Positions 35,914-44,292 of a stretch of DNA of 64,000 nucleotides are shown piece after piece (the stretch's first letter is position 1; the number at the start of each line of letters is the position of its first letter). A program made the translations under genes and the position numbers. The notes under the pieces were generated by a model, which made no database searches, had not been told where the DNA came from, and saw nothing but the letters and a program-made list of their open reading frames with translations. The stretch lies in contig NZ_VTTM01000002.1 of the NCBI RefSeq assembly GCF_008364795.1, forward strand, positions 1,084,590 through 1,148,589, written 5' to 3'. The DNA is from Azospirillum oryzae. Lineage in GTDB: Bacteria; Pseudomonadota; Alphaproteobacteria; Azospirillales; Azospirillaceae.

Positions 35914-38060
35914 ACGGTTCCGAAAGCAGCGGTTCCAGCGGGGCGAAAGCCGCCGCGATGCCGCGTGATCCCGCCTTTCTGGCCTCTTTGGCCGCCAGCC
36001 TGCTGGACGACGGCGGGATGGCACTGGTCTATCTGGACCGTGACGGCCTGTGCCGCCATGCCGATCCGCATTTCGCCGCGGTTCTGGACCGCTTGCCGGC
36101 GGATCTGATCGGCCAGGCGCTGACCGGCATCGACCATCCCGTGACCGCGGCGTTGGCCGCGGCCGTCGCGACGCTGGACGGATCGCCGGTGCAGACTTTC
36201 GCGCCGGTCGATTGCCCGACGGTCGATTGCGACGGCCGGCGCTCGATCCTCAGCGGCAGCGTGATCGTCCATCGCGATGCCGCCGGTGCGACTGTCGGCT
36301 ATCTCGGCACCTTTCACCTCACCGGCGACCCCGACCGCATCGCGGAATTCGTGACCTGCCGGGATTCCTTCATCGCGACCCTGCTGGATGCGGCGGTGGA
36401 CGGCATCATCGTCTCGGACCGCACCGGCATCATCCGTTCCATCAACCGCGCCTGCTGCCGCCTGTTCGGCTATGAGGACGGTGAACTGGTCGGGCGGAAC
36501 ATGTCGATCCTGATGCCGCCGCCCTTTTCGCGTGACCACGGCCGCTACGTCGACACCTATATGCGGACCGACAGGGCGAAGATCATCGGCATCGGACGCG
36601 AAACGCTGGGTCAGCGCAAGGACGGCACGGTATTCCCGATCCATCTCAGCGTCGGCCAGGCACGGCTGGGCGAGGATGTGACCTTCGTCGGCATCATCCG
36701 CGACATCTCCGAACGCCTCGCGGCGGAGCAGCGCGCCTCCTACCTCGCGCGGCACGATCCCCTGACCGGTGTCCTGACCCGCACCGCCTTCCTCGAGGAG
36801 TGCGAGGCGCTGTTCGCCGGCAGCCGTGCGGAAGGGGGAGACGCGGCGGCGGGTGGAAGCCTGTTCGCCCTGTTCTCGCTCGACGTCGACCAGTTCAGCG
36901 ACGTGAACGAGGCCTTCGGCTTCCATGTCGGCGACGCCGCGCTGAAGGCGATGGTCAGCCGCGTGACGGAAGTGCTGCCGCCCAACACGATCATCTGCCG
37001 CATCGCCGCCGATGAATTCGCAGCGCTGTCACGGGTGACCGACGCCGACCACGCGCGTACGCTGGCCGGCGTGCTGCACGACCGGCTGACCGCGTCGATC
37101 TACGCCGACCGGCATTGGGTGCGGCTGCGGCTGTCGGTCGGTGCCGCGGTGCAGGACGATACGGTCAGCACGCTGGAAGACCTGAACGCCAAGGCCAAGC
37201 TGGCGCTGCAGGCGGTGCAGCACAACGGCGGCAACGCCGTCTGCTTCTACACGCCGGAAATGGCGGCGGCGGCGACCCGGCGGATGCTGCTCACCATGCA
37301 TCTGACCCACGCCATCGAGCGCAACGAGCTGCGCCTCGTCTACCAGCCCATCGTCGACAAGGCCGGACAGGTCCGGTCGGCGGAAGCGTTGCTGCGCTGG
37401 GAACATCATGCCTTGGGACCGGTTTCGCCCGGCGAGTTCATCCCGGTCGCGGAGGAAAGCGGCCTGATCGTGCCGATCACCGACTGGGTACTGTCCACCG
37501 CGGTCGCACAGATGGCGGTCTGGGAGGCGGATGGCGTGCTGCCCGACCGCGTCTTCCTCAACATCTCCGGCCAGCAGTTCCTGCGCGGCAACCTGACCCT
37601 CCGGCTGGAGGAGTTGCTGGGCGAGCATCCGTCGCTGCGCAGCCATCTCGGCCTGGAGATCACCGAACAGGCGGCGGTGCGCGACCTGAAGGTGGCGGTG
37701 CGGACGTTGGGCGAACTGGCCGACCTGGGCATCCAGGCGGCCATCGACGATTTCGGTTCCGGCTATTCCTCTCTCAGCTATGTGCAGCAGTTGCCGGTGG
37801 CGAAGCTGAAGATCGACCGTGCCTTCGTCATCGACGTGCCGGAGAACCCCAAGAGCAACGCGTTGGTCCGCGCCGCCGTCGGCATGGCGCACGGCCTGGG
37901 CCTGACCACGGTGGCGGAGGGGGTGGAGACGGCGGAGCAACGCGATTTCCTGGTGTCGGTCGGCTGCGACCTGATGCAGGGCTATCTGTTCGGCCGCCCG
38001 ATGCCGCCCGAGGCGCTGGCCGACATGGTGCGCTCCCAAGCCGCACCTGCGATCGCCTGA
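35910..38060 (+). CDS. PAS-PAS-GGDEF-EAL cyclic-di-GMP phosphodiesterase
   Basis: A 716-residue soluble signalling protein. PAS1 spans about 30-140. PAS2 (about 150-272) closely follows the FixL sensor pattern, with H210 in DHGRYVDTY and IIGIGRETLGQRKDG. The GGDEF domain (about 278-440) has its active motif replaced by AADEF (366-370), so it should not make c-di-GMP. The EAL domain (about 463-705) retains EALLR (E492), NISGQQF, EITEQ, DDFGSGYSSL, LKIDR, AEGVETAEQ and MQGYLFGRP, so it should hydrolyse c-di-GMP. Start chosen at the ATG coupled to the leader ORF; a TTG at 35727 would add 61 residues of non-coding character. Confidence 0.88.
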   Translation: MNGSESSGSSGAKAAAMPRDPAFLASLAASLLDDGGMALVYLDRDGLCRHADPHFAAVLDRLPADLIGQALTGIDHPVTAALAAAVATLDGSPVQTFAPVDCPTVDCDGRRSILSGSVIVHRDAAGATVGYLGTFHLTGDPDRIAEFVTCRDSFIATLLDAAVDGIIVSDRTGIIRSINRACCRLFGYEDGELVGRNMSILMPPPFSRDHGRYVDTYMRTDRAKIIGIGRETLGQRKDGTVFPIHLSVGQARLGEDVTFVGIIRDISERLAAEQRASYLARHDPLTGVLTRTAFLEECEALFAGSRAEGGDAAAGGSLFALFSLDVDQFSDVNEAFGFHVGDAALKAMVSRVTEVLPPNTIICRIAADEFAALSRVTDADHARTLAGVLHDRLTASIYADRHWVRLRLSVGAAVQDDTVSTLEDLNAKAKLALQAVQHNGGNAVCFYTPEMAAAATRRMLLTMHLTHAIERNELRLVYQPIVDKAGQVRSAEALLRWEHHALGPVSPGEFIPVAEESGLIVPITDWVLSTAVAQMAVWEADGVLPDRVFLNISGQQFLRGNLTLRLEELLGEHPSLRSHLGLEITEQAAVRDLKVAVRTLGELADLGIQAAIDDFGSGYSSLSYVQQLPVAKLKIDRAFVIDVPENPKSNALVRAAVGMAHGLGLTTVAEGVETAEQRDFLVSVGCDLMQGYLFGRPMPPEALADMVRSQAAPAIA

Positions 38061-38106
38061 TCCCTCGACTTGGGGCGAATCCTGTCTCGACAGCGCCAGC
38101 TGCAAC

Positions 38107-38142
38107 TGATATCCATTCTCACGGAATTGAGAGCCATTCGCA
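38107..38142 (+). promoter_or_regulatory. Two tandem Fur-like boxes before fbpA
   Basis: TGATATCCATTCTCA (38107-38121) matches 10 of the 12 fixed positions of the 15-base Fur consensus TGANAATNATTNTCA, and TGAGAGCCATTCGCA (38128-38142) matches 9 of 12. They are 21 bases apart, two turns of the helix, and sit 16-51 bases before the fbpA start, where a repressor would block transcription. Iron control of an iron transporter makes this plausible. Confidence 0.5.
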
Positions 38143-38157
38143 GTCCGGGAGTGATGG

Positions 38158-39180
38158 ATGTTCATCGACAAGATCGCTGGTGTCGCTTTTGCCGTCGGTG
38201 CCTTGACCGCCTTTTCGGTCCAGGCGCAGGAAGTCAATGTCTACAACTCGCGTCATTACAACACCGACCGCGCGATCTATGAAACCTTCACGAAGTCGAC
38301 CGGAATCAAGGTCAACATCATCGAAGGCAACCATGATGAACTGATCCAGCGCATGAAGTCGGAAGGCCCCAGCAGCCCGGCCGACCTGTTCATCACCGTG
38401 GATGCCGGCCGTCTGGCCGCCGCGGCCAAGGAAGGGCTGCTTGCCCCGGTCACCTCGCCGGAACTGGAGGCGATCAAGGTTCCGGCCAACCTGCGCGACC
38501 AGGCAGGGGCTTGGTGGGGCCTGTCGAGCCGCGCCCGCATCATCGTCTATGCCCGCGACCGGGTGAAGCCGGAGCAGATCAAGGATTACGAGGATCTCGC
38601 CAAGCCGGAGTGGAAGCACCGCGTCCTGACCCGCAGCGGCACCCATCCCTACAGCCTCGCCCTGACCGCCTCGATGATCGAAGCGCTGGGCGAGGAGAAG
38701 ACGGAGGAGTGGGTGAAGGGCCTCGTCGCCAACCTCGCGCGTCCGCCGCAGGGCGGCGACACCGACCAGATCAAGGCGGTCGCGGTGGGCGAGGGCGACG
38801 TCGCCATCGCCAACACCTATTATGTCGGCAAGATGATCACCTCGGCCAAGCAGGAGGACCGCGAGACCGCGGCGAAGGTCGGCGTCATCTTCCCCAACCA
38901 GGGCAACCGCGGCACCCATGTGAACCTCAGCGGCGCCGGCGTGGTGAAGACCTCCAGGAACCAGGAGAATGCCCGCAAGCTGCTGGAATATCTGCTGAGC
39001 CCGGAGGCGCAGCGCCAGTTCGCCGACGGCAACATGGAGTATCCGGTCAACCCGGCGGTCCAGCCGCATCCGGAACTGGTGAAGCTCGGCAGCTTCAAGG
39101 CGGCCGAGGTGAATGCCGCCTCCTTCGCCGCCCACACGCCGCAGGCGCTGCGCATCATGGACCGTGCCGGCTGGAAGTAA
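38158..39180 (+). CDS. fbpA: Ferric iron ABC transporter, substrate-binding protein
   Basis: Periplasmic Fe(3+)-binding protein of the FbpA/FutA type, 340 residues. Signal peptide MFIDKIAGVAFAVGALTAFS ends at QA-Q, then the family start VNVYNSRHYNTDRAIYETF. The paired tyrosines of the iron site are in IANTYYVGKMI, with FPNQGNRGTHVNLSGAGVVK following, typical of this family. GGGAG six bases before the ATG. fbpC begins one base after the stop. No permease follows; an FbpB-type permease lies 7 kb away on the other strand. Confidence 0.93.
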   Translation: MFIDKIAGVAFAVGALTAFSVQAQEVNVYNSRHYNTDRAIYETFTKSTGIKVNIIEGNHDELIQRMKSEGPSSPADLFITVDAGRLAAAAKEGLLAPVTSPELEAIKVPANLRDQAGAWWGLSSRARIIVYARDRVKPEQIKDYEDLAKPEWKHRVLTRSGTHPYSLALTASMIEALGEEKTEEWVKGLVANLARPPQGGDTDQIKAVAVGEGDVAIANTYYVGKMITSAKQEDRETAAKVGVIFPNQGNRGTHVNLSGAGVVKTSRNQENARKLLEYLLSPEAQRQFADGNMEYPVNPAVQPHPELVKLGSFKAAEVNAASFAAHTPQALRIMDRAGWK

Positions 39181-39181
39181 G

Positions 39182-40237
39182 ATGACCGACACCCTCGCCC
39201 CTTCCGTCATCCTCTCCGGCATCACCCACCGATACGGGCAACTGACCGCGGTCGACGGCGTATCGCTGTCGGTCGCCCCGCGCGAGGTGGTGTGCATCGT
39301 CGGCCCGTCGGGTTGCGGCAAGTCGACCCTCTTGCGCCTGATCAGCGGGCTTGAATCGGTCCAGAAGGGCGAGATCGCGGTGGAGGGGCAGCAGCTCGCC
39401 ACCGCGGGCCGGTCTCTGCCGCCGGAAAGGCGGCCGGTCGGCATGATGTTCCAGGACTTCGCGCTGTTCCCGCACCTGACGGTGGCGGGCAACATCGCCT
39501 TCGGCCAGACCGACCGTCCGCGCGCCGAACGCATGCGGCGGGTGAATGAGTTGCTGGAGACCATGGCGCTGACCCGCTATGCCGACGCCTACCCGCACAC
39601 CCTGTCGGGCGGCCAGCAGCAGCGGGTGGCGCTGGCCCGCGCCATGGCGCGCGACCCCAAGGTCCTGCTTCTGGACGAGCCTTTCTCGGCGCTGGACGAA
39701 CAGCTCCGCCGATCGGTGCGGGAGGAGGTGGTGCGGATCATCCGCGCCAGCGGCATCGCCACCATCGTCGTCACCCATGATCCGGAAGAGGCGATGGAGA
39801 TGGGCAACCGCGTGGTGGTGATGGAGGCCGGACGCGTCGTCCAGGCCGACACGCCGGTGAACCTCTACCAGCGCCCGGCCAACAGCTTCGTCGCCCGCCT
39901 GTTCGGCGAGGTGAACCGCTTCGAGGCAACGGTGCGCGACGGGCACATTGTCACGCCGCTCGGCCGGGTCATGGCGCCCGGCCTGCCCGGCGGAACCAAG
40001 GTCGAGGTCGCCTGTCGGGTGGAGGATTTGGAGCTGGTGCCGCTGGGCGCCCGGCCCGATGCGGTGCCGGTGCGGGTGCGGCATTCCAGCTTCCTGGGAC
40101 CGGCGACGCGGGTTTGCCTGGACCTCGGTGGCTCGGAGGTCCATGCGCGCCTGCCGGGGCATGTCAATGTCCGCGCCGGTGAGGAGCTGTCCGCCGCCAT
40201 GGCGGCCGAGCGGGTGATGGTGTTTCCGGCGGGGTGA
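39182..40237 (+). CDS. fbpC: Ferric iron ABC transporter, ATP-binding protein
   Basis: Cytoplasmic ATPase of 351 residues: Walker A GPSGCGKSTLLRLISG, signature LSGGQQQRVALARAMARDPK, Walker B VLLLDEPFSALD and switch His in VVTHDPEEAMEMG. The C-terminal ~110 residues form an OB-type regulatory domain as in FbpC/PotA transporters. It lies one base after fbpA and belongs to the same operon. The substrate (iron) is inferred from fbpA; a C-terminal domain of this kind also occurs in spermidine and sugar transporters. Confidence 0.92.
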   Translation: MTDTLAPSVILSGITHRYGQLTAVDGVSLSVAPREVVCIVGPSGCGKSTLLRLISGLESVQKGEIAVEGQQLATAGRSLPPERRPVGMMFQDFALFPHLTVAGNIAFGQTDRPRAERMRRVNELLETMALTRYADAYPHTLSGGQQQRVALARAMARDPKVLLLDEPFSALDEQLRRSVREEVVRIIRASGIATIVVTHDPEEAMEMGNRVVVMEAGRVVQADTPVNLYQRPANSFVARLFGEVNRFEATVRDGHIVTPLGRVMAPGLPGGTKVEVACRVEDLELVPLGARPDAVPVRVRHSSFLGPATRVCLDLGGSEVHARLPGHVNVRAGEELSAAMAAERVMVFPAG

Positions 40238-40279
40238 GGGGCGGGGATTCTTGCGAGGCAAGACCCCCACACGACCATC

Positions 40280-42067
40280 TCACGCCCCCGCCCGCACCTC
40301 ATCCTCGCCGAACTGCAGCCGGCACAGCCGCGCATAGGCGCCGTCGGCGGCCAGCAGCGCCTCGTGCGTGCCCTGTTCGATGATGCGACCGCCTTCCATA
40401 ACCACGATATGGTCTGCATTGCGGACGGTCGCCAGACGATGGGCGATCACCAGCGTGGTGCGACCCGCCGTCAACCGTTCCAGCGCCGCCTGAACCAGTC
40501 GTTCGGACTCGCTGTCCAGGGCGCTGGTCGCCTCGTCGAGCAGCAGGATCGGCGCATCCTTCAGGAAGGCGCGGGCCAACGCCAGACGCTGGCGTTCGCC
40601 GCCCGACAGCTTGACGCCGCGGTCGCCGATCACCGTGTCGTAACCCTCCGGCAGCTTCGAGATGAAGTCATGCGCGGCGGCGGCCTTTGCGGCGGCGATC
40701 ACGTCGTCCATCCCGGCGTCGAGGCGGCCGAAGCAGATGTTCGCCCTCACCGTGTCGTTGAACAGCACCGTATCCTGGCTGACGATGGAGACCGCGCCGC
40801 GCAGGCTGCGCAGGGTGGCGCCGCGCACATCCTGGCCGTCGATCAGCACCTCTCCCCCCGTCACGTCGTAGAGGCGCGGGATCAGGTTGAACACCGTCGA
40901 TTTGCCGGCGCCGCTGCGCCCGACCAGCGCCACCGTGCTGCCGGCCGGCACATCCAGGTCGATGCCTTTCAGCGTGTCGGCCCCGGTCTCGTAGAAGAAG
41001 CGGACGCCGCGGAGCGCGACCGCGCCCTTGGTAACCGACAGCGGCTTGGCGCCCGGCTGCTCGACAATGGTCGGCTGCTGGTCCAGCAGTTCGAAGATGC
41101 GCTGGGCGGCGGCCATGCCTTCCTGCAGGGCGGCGTTCAGCGTGCCGATGGCGCGCACCGGCTGGGCCGCCATCAGCAGTGCGCCGACGAAGCCGGAGAA
41201 GGCGCCGACCGAGCCCTCGCCCAGCGTCATGCGGTAGCCGGCGAAGGCGATCACCCCCGCCACCGCGACGCCGCCCAGCACCTCCATCATCGGGTCGATG
41301 CGCGAGCGGGCGCGCACCGCCTTCATGGTCAGCTGGTAGTTCTCGTGGAAGGCGCGGCCGGCGCGGGCGCGCTCATAGTCTTCCAGATTATAGGTCTTGA
41401 CCATGCGCGCGCCCGACAGGCTTTCGGTCAGCAGCGAGGTCATGTCGCCCATCTGCGCCTGGGTATCGCGGGAGACGCGGCGCAGTCGCTTGCCGATCCG
41501 CACGATGGGCACGGCGGCGATGGGATAGATGATGAAGACGATCAGCGACAGCAGCCAGTCCAGATAGAACATCGACCCGACCAGCGCGATCACCGTCAGG
41601 ATGTCGCGCACAAGCCCGGTCAGCGTGCGGGTCAGCGCGTTGCGGATCAGGTCGACGTCGTTGATGAAGCGCGAGGTCAGCGCCCCGGTCGGGGTGGCGT
41701 GCAACTGCGCCATGTCGGCGGCCTGCAGGTGCGTGAACATCGCCAGCCTGACGTCGGCGATGACGCGCTGGACGATGTCGCTGGTCACCACGGTCTGGGA
41801 ATAGAGCGACACGCCCTTGATGACGGTCACCGCGATGATCGCCAGCGGGATCGCCAGCAGCATGCCGCGATCCTGGGCGGAGAACATGGCATAGGAGCGG
41901 TCGATCAGCAGCGGATAGGCACCGGTGGCCGCCGCCACGATCGCCATCAGCAGGAAGGACAGCAACAGCTTGCCGCGATAGGGGCGCACCCACTCGCGCC
42001 ACATCCGGGCCGCCAGCCGTTCGGTCGCCGCATCCAGGCGCAGGGGCTTGCCGCTCTTGTTCGTCAC
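40280..42067 (-). CDS. msbA: Lipid A export ABC transporter MsbA
   Basis: Half-transporter of 595 residues with six membrane helices fused to an ATPase; homodimers flip lipid A-core (or similar lipids) across the inner membrane. ATPase motifs: Walker A ALVGRSGAGKSTVFNLIPRL, Q-loop SIVSQDTVLFNDTV, signature LSGGERQRLALARAF, Walker B ILLLDEATSALD and VIAHRLATVRNAD. The GTG start is preceded by AAGAG. It is divergent from a patatin gene. Members of this class can also move other lipids or drugs, so the exact substrate is inferred. Confidence 0.85.
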   Translation of the reverse strand: MTNKSGKPLRLDAATERLAARMWREWVRPYRGKLLLSFLLMAIVAAATGAYPLLIDRSYAMFSAQDRGMLLAIPLAIIAVTVIKGVSLYSQTVVTSDIVQRVIADVRLAMFTHLQAADMAQLHATPTGALTSRFINDVDLIRNALTRTLTGLVRDILTVIALVGSMFYLDWLLSLIVFIIYPIAAVPIVRIGKRLRRVSRDTQAQMGDMTSLLTESLSGARMVKTYNLEDYERARAGRAFHENYQLTMKAVRARSRIDPMMEVLGGVAVAGVIAFAGYRMTLGEGSVGAFSGFVGALLMAAQPVRAIGTLNAALQEGMAAAQRIFELLDQQPTIVEQPGAKPLSVTKGAVALRGVRFFYETGADTLKGIDLDVPAGSTVALVGRSGAGKSTVFNLIPRLYDVTGGEVLIDGQDVRGATLRSLRGAVSIVSQDTVLFNDTVRANICFGRLDAGMDDVIAAAKAAAAHDFISKLPEGYDTVIGDRGVKLSGGERQRLALARAFLKDAPILLLDEATSALDSESERLVQAALERLTAGRTTLVIAHRLATVRNADHIVVMEGGRIIEQGTHEALLAADGAYARLCRLQFGEDEVRAGA

Positions 42068-42257
42068 GGTCGCATCCGATCTCTTGTCCGATGGGCTCTT
42101 GTCCGATGGGGATGGCTTAGCCCATGGGCTTCGGCTTTGTCCACCGGTCGACGCGGCGGCACCCGTGCTGGGTACAGGCTTCCTTTACCGGTTCCGTGGG
42201 AAGCTGCCGATGATCGGGGCGGCGAACATCGCGTCGCCGGGGGAAGGGGGAGCGCCC

Positions 42258-43256
42258 ATGCCGAACGGAATTGGCCTCAATGGCACCGGTGCGCGGCGTC
42301 CGCGCATCGGTCTTGCGCTGGGCGGTGGGGTGGCGCGCGGCTGGGCGCATATCGGCGTGCTGCGGGCGCTGAAGCGCTATGGGATCGAGGCCGACATCGT
42401 CTGCGGCTCGTCGGTCGGGGCGCTGGTCGGCGGCGTCCATTTGGCGGGAAAGCTCGACACGCTGGAAGAGTGGGTGCGCACGCTGACCCGGATGAAGATC
42501 GTCGGCTATCTGGATTTGCGACTGCGCCAGGGCGGCGGGCTGATCGGCGGCGACCGGTTGCTGGCGGAGCTGCGCCTGCATCTGGGCGACGTGCGGATCG
42601 AGGAACTGCCTTGCCCCTATGCCGCCGTCACCACCGATCTGGTGACCGGCCACGAGGTGTGGCTGCAGCGGGGCGAACTGGTCGATGCCATGCGGGCGTC
42701 CTTCTCGCTGCCGGGTGTGTTTCCGCCGGTGTCCATCGACGGGAGATGGATGATCGACGGCGCGCTGGTCAACCCGGTGCCGGTGTCGGCCTGCCGGGCA
42801 TTGGGCGCGCAGATGGTGATTGCCGTCAACCTGTCCGGCGATATCCTGGGCAAGGCGCGAAAGCCGGGCGCCAGCGTGCCGACCGCCGCCGGTTTCGACC
42901 TGCTGAAGCTGGTGGAGGACGAGGCGCCGGGCCAGCGCCCGTTCAGCGGGATCGGCGCCCTGACGCGCCGCATCTTCCGCCGCGACTATGATGGGCCGAG
43001 CCTGTTCGGCGTGATGGTCTCGTCGCTGGGCATCGTCACCGACCGCATCACCCGGTCGCGGCTGGCCGGCGACCCGCCGGACGTCCACATCGTGCCGCGG
43101 CTGGGCCATATCGGCCTGACCGAGTTCGACCGTGCCGACGACTGCATCCGCGAGGGTGAGGCGGCGGTGGAGCGTGTCCTGCCGGACCTGCACGACGCGC
43201 TGGCCGTCTTCGCCACCGGCCCGCGCGAATCGATGCGCGGGCAGGGGCGGGACTGA
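42258..43256 (+). CDS. Patatin-like phospholipase (RssA-type)
   Basis: Lipid acyl hydrolase of 332 residues with the Ser-Asp dyad: oxyanion loop ALGGGVARGWAHIGVL, nucleophile S52 in CGSSVGALVGG and D167 in MIDGALVNPVPVS. RssA-type length and order. ATG 42258 follows GGAAGGGGGAG; an ATG at 42210 would add 16 residues. The upstream region contains a direct repeat of CTCTTGTCCGATGGG that ends the space shared with divergent msbA. No signal peptide, so it acts inside the cell or at the membrane. Substrate unknown. Confidence 0.9.
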   Translation: MPNGIGLNGTGARRPRIGLALGGGVARGWAHIGVLRALKRYGIEADIVCGSSVGALVGGVHLAGKLDTLEEWVRTLTRMKIVGYLDLRLRQGGGLIGGDRLLAELRLHLGDVRIEELPCPYAAVTTDLVTGHEVWLQRGELVDAMRASFSLPGVFPPVSIDGRWMIDGALVNPVPVSACRALGAQMVIAVNLSGDILGKARKPGASVPTAAGFDLLKLVEDEAPGQRPFSGIGALTRRIFRRDYDGPSLFGVMVSSLGIVTDRITRSRLAGDPPDVHIVPRLGHIGLTEFDRADDCIREGEAAVERVLPDLHDALAVFATGPRESMRGQGRD

Positions 43257-43320
43257 TTGCCTTGCTTGGCGGTCTTGCCTAGTGGTCTTGCTTGGCGGCC
43301 GAACTTGGCGATTGATGGCC

Positions 43321-43503
43321 TTAGTGGTCGATTGCGGTGCCCAGCGCCGCACCGCCCAGGCCGCCGATCACGGCGCCGCGGGTGCCGTCCACCGCGTAAC
43401 CGCCGGCCGCACCGGCCGCACCGCCGACCACGCCGCCAGTCGAGCAGGCAGTGACGGAAAGAAGCGCGAACACCGCACCGATCAGACGCAAACGGGACAT
43501 CAT
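43321..43503 (-). CDS. Small glycine-zipper lipoprotein
   Basis: A 60-residue lipoprotein: signal MMSRLRLIGAVFALLSVTAC with the lipobox ending at Cys20, then a glycine-zipper stretch (GGVVGGAAGAAGGYAVDG and GGLGGAALGTAID). Such peptides sit in the outer membrane or periplasm and resemble the osmotic lipoprotein OsmB. A strong GAGGAGG precedes the start. It is divergent from the next glycine-zipper gene, and a weak EcfG-like element (GGAAG-N17-TGTT) can be read upstream. Confidence 0.75.
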   Translation of the reverse strand: MMSRLRLIGAVFALLSVTACSTGGVVGGAAGAAGGYAVDGTRGAVIGGLGGAALGTAIDH

Positions 43504-43599
43504 GCAACCCTCCTCGTGTTGACTGTTCGGAGTCTAAACACGCGGAAGCGCATTTTGCTTCCATCGCCCCCTGATCTTTCCGTTTTGATACTTTCGGGC

Positions 43600-43624
43600 G
43601 GAACCACTTCCCCTTTCAAGCGTT
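43600..43624 (+). promoter_or_regulatory. EcfG-type (general stress) promoter
   Basis: GGAAC at 43600-43604 and CGTT at 43621-43624 with exactly 16 bases between, matching the alphaproteobacterial general stress consensus GGAAC-N16/17-CGTT. It is on the coding strand 43 bases before the start of the 17-kDa-antigen-like gene, a normal promoter distance. Confidence 0.65.
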
Positions 43625-43666
43625 GACCGGACTTTAACCGTGCAACGTTCAATCGGGGGAACAACC

Positions 43667-44173
43667 ATGCGGTCGATCACCAACCATTTGCGCACCACCG
43701 CTCTGGCCGCCACCGCGGCCTTGTCGCTGGCCGCTTGCCAGAACCCCAACGGCGGCATCGGCGGCATCGGCGGAATGAACACGTCGGAGACCGTCGGCAC
43801 GCTGGGCGGCGCCGTGGCCGGCGGGCTGCTCGGCTCCCGCTTCGGCGGCGGGGCGGGCAAGCTGGCGACCACCGCCATCGGCACGCTGGTGGGCGCCTAT
43901 GCCGGCCAGCAACTGGCCCGCCATTTCACCGCCGCCGATCAGAACCGCGCGTCGGACGCGGAGGAGCGGGCGGTCGCCAACAACCAGACCATCACCTGGA
44001 ACAACCCGCAATCCGGCAACAGCGGCACCATCCAGCCGGTGAAGACCTATCAGGACAGCAACGGCCAGACCTGCCGCGACTACAACCATACGGTCGTGAT
44101 CGACGGCAAAACCGAGGTCGCGCGCGGCACCGCCTGCCGTCAGCCTGACGGAAGCTGGAGGCTGATGTCGTAA
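43667..44173 (+). CDS. Glycine-zipper surface lipoprotein (17 kDa antigen/RT0821 type)
   Basis: A 168-residue outer-membrane lipoprotein: signal peptide ending at LSLAAC (lipobox), a glycine-zipper membrane stretch (ETVGTLGGAVAGGLLGSRFG and AIGTLVGAYAGQQLARHF), then a small C-terminal domain with two cysteines (NGQTCRDYNHTVVIDG, GTACRQPDGSWRLMS), as in the RT0821/Lpp0805 surface protein family. GGGGGA six bases before the ATG. The EcfG-type promoter upstream predicts induction under general stress. Confidence 0.85.
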   Translation: MRSITNHLRTTALAATAALSLAACQNPNGGIGGIGGMNTSETVGTLGGAVAGGLLGSRFGGGAGKLATTAIGTLVGAYAGQQLARHFTAADQNRASDAEERAVANNQTITWNNPQSGNSGTIQPVKTYQDSNGQTCRDYNHTVVIDGKTEVARGTACRQPDGSWRLMS

Positions 44174-44292
44174 GCGTACAGCCTATCCGAATGACCGCCT
44201 CCGGGTCCTACGCCTTGCGGATGTGGGAGGTTGCCGTCAAAATCAAGGAGTTCCGCCGGATGGCGGCCTGATGCGAACGGCGTGCGGGGCAT

